The notes under the pieces: generated by a model | The model's database searches: none | The model's input: the letters and a program-made list of their open reading frames with translations, nothing else | Told to the model about the DNA's origin: nothing | Position numbers and translations under genes: made by a program | NCBI GenBank assembly: GCA_943704415.1 | Contig: CALSCO010000127.1 | Span: forward strand, 1-13,084 | Source: Parvularia atlantis | Taxonomy: Eukaryota; Opisthokonta; Rotosphaerida | Direction: 5' to 3' | Length of the DNA: 13,084 bases | Shown: positions 8,153 through 13,084 of the stretch, piece after piece | How the letters are laid out: every line of letters starts with the position of its first letter | Numbering within the stretch: position 1 is the first letter of the stretch

Positions 8153-10541
8153 ATGGACCCGTACATCGACGAAGGCGCGGACGTCGACGCGGACGGCGCG
8201 GGCGACTTCAAGGACGGCTGGCACGACGGGCCGCGCAAGCGCCCGCGCACGGCACGCGACGGCGTCGTGCCCGATGCAGCGTGCGTGGTGCGGGCCCGTC
8301 GTGCTGGCGCTGACGCGACGCGTCGCTAGTGGCGGCACGCACGACTGGCACTCGGGCGCCGCGAGCGTCTTTGGTGCGCAGGCGATGGCCGTCGTGCCGC
8401 ACACGCTCGCGAGCATCCGCGACATCGGCCCGCAGTCGACAAACATCGTGCGTGCGGGCCGCCAGGACGCGCGGCGGGCTTAGTTAAGCCACGTCGCGCC
8501 CGGACAGATGCTTGCTGGCCGCGTCGTCTTTGTCGACTCGCTGCGCTTGTTCACGTCGCAGAAGAGTGCACGCGTCGCCCAGGGTGTGCAGGGTGCTTAT
8601 GCTGCGGCGAGCAGACGGGACGCCGCGTCAGCTGCTCAAGTTCATGATCAAGGACGACACGGGCACGGTCATGTGCCTGTGGTGGCTCGAGACGGCGGCC
8701 CACGCGCAGCTCGACTGCATCAAGGCAAGCGCGCCAACTCGAGCCACCGTGCACAAGGTTCACTGCTCGCCGCGCACCCGCAGCTCGGCAGCCGCGTGCA
8801 GATCCTCAACCCGGACATCCGCACCAAGTCGACCTACAGCGGCAGCGGCAGTGGCGGCGCACCGCGGCCCGTCGACGGCACCAGCCCGTACGAGGCGCAC
8901 ATCTCGGCGCGGTCGCAGGGCGCGGTCGAGCCGTACAAGGTGTGTGGCGCGCGCGGCAGCCATCGACGCCTCTGTGACCTCGCCGTGGTCGCAGGGCTCG
9001 AGCCAGTTCCGCGTGCCGCTGCTTGACTACGGCTTCCTGCCGCTGAGCTTCCTCAAGGAGGTGCGCCGCTCGCACGCAGTCTCGGCCTGCAACCGCTGAC
9101 GCGCGTCGGCAGAATGTGCAGTACTCGCCCGTCCCGCCGCTGCTCGTGTGCGTGCGCCAAGTGCGAGCGCGCCACCACACTGCGCGGCGTGGCCTGACAT
9201 GAGCCCAGCAGATCGGCCCGGTGCAGCCCGTTGCGCGCAAGGACGGCTCGCAGTCGCAGAAGTGCGAGGTCATCGTCATGGACAAGACCACGCCGGCCTT
9301 CCCGCTCGTCGTGTGCGTTTCACCGGCCGGGCCTGCGAACGGGCGTTACTGAGAGTCCACGCAGGTGGGGCGACGCGTGCGCGAGCCTCGTGCTCTGGGT
9401 GCCGTTCCAGACCGGTGCGTTTCGGGCCGACGGCGGCAGCGTGCGCGCAACTCACCGACGCGCAGTGCTCCTGCTGCTCGCCGTCAGTCTGTCGTCGTAC
9501 AAGGGCCAGATGCAAGCGTCGCTCTCGTACGCGACGGTGCGGTGCACGGCGGCGGCGCGGCTGGCAGCTCTTGAACATGCGACACGCAGGTGGTCGACGT
9601 CGACCCGGACCTGCCCGCGGCCAAGCAGCTGTACGACCACGCCCAGGCGTCGCGTGGCCGCCTGTCGCAGCAAGACCCGTTGGCGCAGTTGTCGAGCGCG
9701 CGCGGCAACCTCTGTGCGCGCCGAGCCTGTGCGCGATCGCCGCTGACACGACCGCGCGGCGGCAGCCGAGCTCGTTCAGCGCGCTCCGACCATGACGCTG
9801 ATGGACGCCGTCGCCGAGTTCCAGCGCAACCCGGGCCAGACGGTGCGTGCTGGCTGCGAGGCACGTCACGCCTGACGTGCGCGCTGTGTGCAGCTTGTGG
9901 CGCGCGTCGTCGGCTACATCACGCACACCAATCTGGGCGACGTCGACGGCAACAAGATCGTCCGCACGACGTGGTCCGCTGCGCGCTCGCTGCACCGCTA
10001 CGGACGTGGCGTGACGTACGGCGCAGCCCGCAGTGCAAGGAGCGCTTCGAGGGCGTGGCGGTCAAGTGCTGGTGCGGCCAGGGCGGCCAGACGCAGCTCG
10101 CGATCACTGTGCGTTCCTGCGCTCGCAATGCGCTCTCGCTCACGCACGCGCCCGGTGCAGTGCTCCTTCGCCGACAGCACGGGCGCGGTCTCGTCGGTCA
10201 CGCTGCTTTCGTCGGTGCGCGCGCGACCGTGTGCGCGAGCCGGTGCCGACACTGCCAAACCCAGATCGCGTGCGCGCTGCTCGGCCTCGCACCGCAAGAC
10301 GCCGCGCGCCTCGCCCAGGAGCCCGACCGGCGCCAAGAGCTCTTCGGCTGCCTGATGCTCGCGTGCATGGGCCTGGTCATCAAGGTGCCTACGGGCGCGC
10401 TTGCTCTGTCCCGCTCACGCGGCGGCGCAGATCCAGCAGATGGACGGCAAGCCCGCGACGCCTGCTGTCCCGCCGCGTCGCGCGGGCACGCCGGCGCCGG
10501 TCGCGGCGCGCATCGACGTCGTCGCCTGCTCGCCCCTGTGA
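8153..10541 (+). CDS. MEIOB: MEIOB-like meiotic OB-fold ssDNA-binding protein (RPA1 paralogue)
   Basis: MEIOB is an RPA1-related ssDNA-binding protein of meiotic recombination that in animals works with SPATA22 and RPA. Exons: 8153-8280, 8330-8447, 8508-8565, 8615-8724, 8784-8939, 8995-9060, 9113-9151, 9212-9312, 9365-9414, 9466-9536, 9590-9713, 9766-9842, 9894-9973, 10027-10108, 10161-10214, 10265-10384, 10431-10541; 514 residues, all phases consistent. The N-terminus has a basic PRKRPR stretch. The first OB fold is about residues 80-190 (IRDIG...LLKFMIKDDTGTVMCLWW). The second shows QKCEVIVMDKTTPAFPLVVW and then DVDPDLPAAKQL, the counterpart of NPDIPEAN in animal MEIOB. The third has GYITHTNLGDVDGNKIVRTT and a zinc ribbon (CPQC...KCWC, from about residue 393). 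The second zinc pair is CxC rather than CxxC. RPA1 is the main alternative, but the PDLP/PDIP motif, the short length and the C-terminus favour MEIOB. The intron at 8725 is probably GC-AG. The acceptor at 9208 or 9211 is ambiguous by one codon. Confidence 0.82.
8725..8783 (+). other. Probable GC-AG intron in MEIOB
   Basis: Donor ATCAAG|GCAAGCGCG, acceptor CACCCGCAG, 59 nt, phase 0. It joins QLDCIK to LGSRVQILNPD. The reading frame must shift here. A GT donor at 8749 in phase would give a 35-nt intron, shorter than every other one in the window, so the GC donor is preferred. Confidence 0.62.
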
Positions 10542-10551
10542 TGCCTGATCG
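10542..10551. other. 10-bp convergent gap between MEIOB and TFIIIA stops
   Basis: The MEIOB TGA ends at 10541 and the TFIIIA TGA begins (minus strand) at 10554-10552. Both transcripts must therefore extend their 3' ends into the neighbour's coding exon, creating antisense overlap. No separate terminator can be seen. Confidence 0.8.
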
Positions 10552-11997
10552 TCATGACTGCAGTGCCACAAACTCTACTGTTGGTGCGCCCGCGGCAAAG
10601 GCGGGCAGGTTGGCCGGTCGCGCCCGCGCGGCACTGATCAGCGAGGGACGCTTGGCGGCGAAGCCGGCGTCGTTATCGTCATCGTCGCTGCCGCTGTCGC
10701 TCGTGTTGTCGTCCGCCCGCCATCCCTCGTCGTCGTTCTCGTCGCTCGACAAGCCACTGAGCTCAGTCGATGCCTCGCCATCGTCCTCCCGGGGCGCCGC
10801 CGACGACACCGACGACGTTCGCCGCCGTTTGCGCGGCCCGCCCGGCCGCTCGTGCGCTATATGCAGGTGGTTGCGCAGATTGCGCGCCTGCGCAGCGGCG
10901 GGTCGGTGACGGTGCGCACACGCGTCGAGCCAGCAGGCAGCGCACGCTGACAAAGTGCTCGGAGCAGCCCGGGTGCGTGCACGGGATCGTCGGCCGGTCC
11001 GGGTCGTGCGTGGCCAGGTGCGCGCGCCAGTTCTGCGCGCGCAAGCGGTCAGGGGCATGAACGTCTCGCTCACCGCGTCGCGCACCTTGCGTCTCCGGAA
11101 CGCGCGGTGGCACTGGCCGCACTGGTACACGGCCGGCCGGTGCTCGGTCTTGATGTGCTCGTTCATGAGCGTCCACGTCGCGAAGCCGGTGCTCGTACAC
11201 CCGGTCTCGGCGCACATGTAGCGCGCGACGTCTGCGGCAAGGCGTGAGCATCGCATCGCATGACTCAAGAGCCGCACCCGAGTGCTTTATCTGGTGCCGC
11301 GCGAGGCGGCTGGCACGGTCAAAGCTCTCGGTGCAGCCGGCATGCGCGCACACGAACGGCTTGACGCCCGTGTGCACATACTCGTGCTTGCGCAGCTGCA
11401 GATGCTGCGGGCCGCGTAGCACGTCAGCGCGAGCGAGCAACAGAGCGAGAGCGCGAGCGCGAGCGCGACCGCGACCGCACCTTGGCGAAGCTCTGGCCGC
11501 AGCCCGCGACGGTGCACTGACGGAGGCCACCGAGCTTCAGCCAGCGCGCGGCGGATGCGCGTCGCGGGACGCACCGCAAACGGCCGCGGCTTGCCGTGCA
11601 GGAGCGTGTGGCGCTTGAGGTGCGTGCTCGTCGTGAACGTGAGGCCGCAGCCCTCGACGGTGCAGCTGAACGGCTTGGCGCCCGTGTGCGACAGCCAGTG
11701 CCGCTGGTGCGCGCGCATGAGCCACGACGCGGCGCGGGACGCAGCGGCGCGCGCGTGCCTTGAGGTGCGCCTGCCGCACAAACGTCTTGCCGCAGCCGTC
11801 ATGGTCGCAGCGGTGCGCGCGCTGGCGTCGCCCGCGGCGGTCAGGGCGGCACGATCCACGACGGTGCCCCGCACCTCGCCCGTGTGCCCGGCCATGTGCT
11901 CGGCCAGGCGGCTCGGCTTGGCATAGTCGCGCCCGCAGACGGCACAGGCGTGTCGCTTGCGCGGAGGCCGCGTGGCGGGTGCGTCGCCGTCCGCCAT
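10552..11997 (-). CDS. TFIIIA-like C2H2 zinc-finger protein with eight fingers
   Basis: TFIIIA binds the 5S rRNA gene internal control region, and 5S RNA, for RNA polymerase III transcription. Exons in minus order: 11997-11875, 11821-11759, 11703-11575, 11516-11481, 11404-11278, 11231-11086, 11032-10946, 10887-10552; 348 residues. Eight C2H2 fingers occupy about residues 18-249: CAVC, CDHDGC, CTVEGC, CTVAGC, CAHAGC, CAETGC, CGQC and CTHPGC. Each shows the expected Cys-x-Cys to His spacing once introns are removed. The TFIIIA signature is the odd sixth finger (CTSTGFATWTLMNEHIKTEH) followed by a short-spaced CGQC seventh, as in vertebrate fingers 6 and 7. After finger 8 the protein changes to PRKRRRTSS and an acidic Ser/Asp tail ending FVALQS, so the usual ninth finger is absent. 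Exon 4 is only 36 nt. The intron 11704-11758 is GC-AG. Convergent with MEIOB, divergent from ASH2. Confidence 0.88.
11405..11480 (-). repeat. GAGCGC-rich repeat inside a TFIIIA intron
   Basis: On the plus strand the 76-nt intron holds about 50 bases of degenerate GAGCGC/GACCGC units (roughly 11430-11478). The intron starts GTGCGG and ends GCCCGCAG on the coding strand, with a CTGAC motif near its 3' end. Expansion of the short unit probably explains why it is the longest TFIIIA intron. Confidence 0.7.
11704..11758 (-). other. GC-AG intron within finger 2 of TFIIIA
   Basis: On the minus strand the exon ends CTCAAG and the intron starts GCACGCGCG, ending GCACCAG; 55 nt, so the frame shifts. 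Removing exactly this segment gives HLKRHWLSH with exactly 12 residues from the second Cys to the first His and three to the second His. GT donors in the interval would insert residues and break the finger. Confidence 0.82.
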
Positions 11998-12012
11998 GCT
12001 TTGACTGCGCTG
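11998..12012. promoter_or_regulatory. 15-bp gap between divergent TFIIIA and ASH2 start codons
   Basis: Only GCTTTGACTGCGCTG lies between the TFIIIA ATG (11997-11995, -) and the proposed ASH2 ATG (12013-12015, +). Promoter elements and 5' UTRs for each gene must therefore lie within the other gene's first exon or intron, unless one of the starts is wrong. Confidence 0.6.
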
Positions 12013-13084
12013 ATGGAGTACGACAGGGCGTCACTCACCTGGAACGCGGTGCGCCCTCCCCCGATGCGGCCTGACACCCGCGCGCACCCACACGCGCGCG
12101 CGCGCGCATCAGCTGCACACGCAGAACGAGCAGCGGCAGTACTGCTACTGCGGGCAAGGCGAGCCGCGTGCACGCGCGGCGATTGGCCGCGGATGCTGAC
12201 CCGCCCGATGTCGCGCGCCCGCACGAAGAGCGCACCGTCAAGGAGATCACGCTGCAGTGCGACGGGTGCAAAAACTGGTTCCACGCCAAGTGCATCCAGT
12301 GCCCGCTCGGTCTCGTGCACCCGTTCATCACCAACTACGTCGTGCGCCGCCGCCGCCGGATGAGCGCGCCCGGCGCATCCTCACAGCCCAGCCGCCGCAG
12401 TTCACGTGCAAGTGGTGCGGCGAGGGCGGCGCCGAGACGTTTGCGCGCACAACCGCGTCTTGGATCGCGATCATCCAGACGGCGCTGGCCAACTTGTTAG
12501 TGCAGCACGAGCCGCAAGTGGTCTGTGCCGTGCGGCTGTGTGCGCGCGCGCTCCTCACGCGCGCGCAGTGGTTCACCAACCGCGACGACATCTCGCCCTA
12601 CATCGACCGGCACTGGCAAGCTATCTGCACCGGGCGCGACCGCACGCCGACCTGGTCGGCCACCGTCGGCGGCACGCTCGTCTCCACCACGGCCGACGTG
12701 CTCGTCTGGTGCGCGCGCTCGTACGCCGTCCGCCCCGTCCGCACTGCTCAGACCGCCGCGTGCAGCAAGGACGACCGACGCTCGTCCGCGTCGGCCTTCA
12801 CGCTCAAGGACAAGGACGTGCTGAATGTGTGCCCGTCCGCCACGGTCAACAAGACGTCGAGCGTGAAGGTGCTTTCTTGCGTCCGCAAGCGCAACGGCGC
12901 CGCGCTCATCAGGCCTGGGCTTGCACAGAAACTGTTCAAAACGGACGAGGCCACAGCGGCCGTGAGCAGCGCTAGCACCGCGGTGGATGAGGTCTCGCCG
13001 GCGGGCGTCAATGACGGATCGCACCGACGCGACAGGTTTGCGGGCACGGCGCCCATCGGTACACGCGCCGCCTCACCCCCCCCC
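12013..13084 (+). CDS. ASH2: ASH2 (Set1/COMPASS subunit), N-terminal part; continues past window
   Basis: ASH2 is a core subunit of COMPASS/MLL histone H3K4 methyltransferase complexes. Exons: 12013-12048, 12113-12167, 12229-12341, 12401-12517, 12569 to window end; 279 residues visible. A PHD-type finger is assembled from exons 2-4 with all eight ligands: CYC, CDGC, FHAKC and CKWC. It continues with the ASH2 winged-helix signature: PFITNYVFTC, FARTTASW, QTALANLLVQ, FTNRDDISPYIDRHW and RTPTWSATVGGTL. These match the N-terminal PHD/WH region of animal and fission-yeast ASH2 rather than Bre2, which lacks it. After the winged helix the frame stays open for about 130 more residues that I cannot match; the SPRY domain would lie outside. 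The start ATG is followed by 12 codons before the first intron and is less certain. The acceptor at 12228 (GAAG) is non-typical. Confidence 0.87.
12092..12108. repeat. CG dinucleotide run in ASH2 intron 1
   Basis: An ACGCGCGCGCGCGCGC run precedes the ATCAG acceptor of the intron 12049-12112. It is like the (CG)11 tract of the RhoGAP intron: the place where a polypyrimidine tract would sit is alternating CG. Confidence 0.75.
13076..13084 (+). other. Terminal run of nine C
   Basis: The window stops in nine consecutive C residues with the ASH2 frame still open. A homopolymer at the very end suggests a contig edge or sequencing artefact rather than a biological feature. The last few codons of the ASH2 reading are therefore not to be trusted. 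Confidence 0.5.

Noticed and set aside
8153-10541. Replication protein A large subunit (RPA1)
   Set aside because: OB-fold and zinc-ribbon layout is shared, but length, the DPDLP motif and the C-terminal region fit MEIOB better; RPA1 is kept as the alternative.
1-13084. Bacterial or viral origin, operon or defence cluster
   Set aside because: Dozens of spliceosomal introns, histone H4 and eukaryote-only families exclude it; the alternating strand layout is simply compact eukaryotic gene packing.
13076-13084. Poly-C as a telomere or regulatory tract
   Set aside because: Only nine C with no repeat unit, at the window edge and in an open coding frame; more likely a contig end.
1-13084. tRNA, rRNA or other structured RNA genes
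   Set aside because: I saw no tRNA-like A/B boxes with cloverleaf pairing and no rRNA segments in the intergenic gaps, which are at most about 130 bp.

Overview
The window looks like a very compact, GC-rich, intron-dense nuclear genome of a eukaryotic microbe. The evidence is the tail of histone H4, six further genes that read correctly only after removing roughly 60 short introns (about 46-76 nt, mostly GTGCGY...CAG), and products known only from eukaryotes (SNM1A/PSO2, RhoGAP, MEIOB, TFIIIA, ASH2). Many introns carry a visible CTGAC branch-point motif, which is a fungal-like trait. However, the H4 gene ends in a metazoan/protist-type histone stem-loop, which I would not expect in Dikarya. 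An early-diverging (zoosporic) fungus or another opisthokont protist is my best guess, at low confidence.

Layout: 1-79 (+) C-terminus of histone H4, with a 3' histone stem-loop at 110-125; ~168-2249 (+) SNM1A/PSO2 DNA cross-link repair nuclease; 2311-3921 (-) coiled-coil protein of unknown function; 3984-8023 (+) Rho GTPase-activating protein with coiled coil, PH, C1 and RhoGAP domains in about 24 exons; 8153-10541 (+) MEIOB-like meiotic OB-fold ssDNA-binding protein; 10552-11997 (-) TFIIIA-like zinc-finger protein with eight fingers; 12013 to beyond the window end (+) N-terminal half of ASH2 (COMPASS subunit) with PHD and winged-helix regions. The last bases are a run of nine C and may be a contig end.

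The genes do not form an operon-like pathway. They are housekeeping and chromosome-biology genes packed with 10-130 bp between reading frames: two divergent pairs (62 and 15 bp between start codons) and two convergent pairs (61 and 10 bp between stop codons). Chromatin and DNA metabolism is well represented (H4, SNM1A, MEIOB, ASH2), together with 5S rRNA transcription (TFIIIA) and Rho signalling.

I did not find a novel defence or mobile system. The most interesting signals are RNA-level: the H4 stem-loop, a set of GC-AG introns sharing an AG|GCACGY-like donor, and a strong branch-point consensus. At the protein level they are a large insertion inside the SNM1A catalytic domain and a TFIIIA lacking the ninth finger. 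All gene models are hand-spliced from reading frame and family conservation. No transcript or database search was available.
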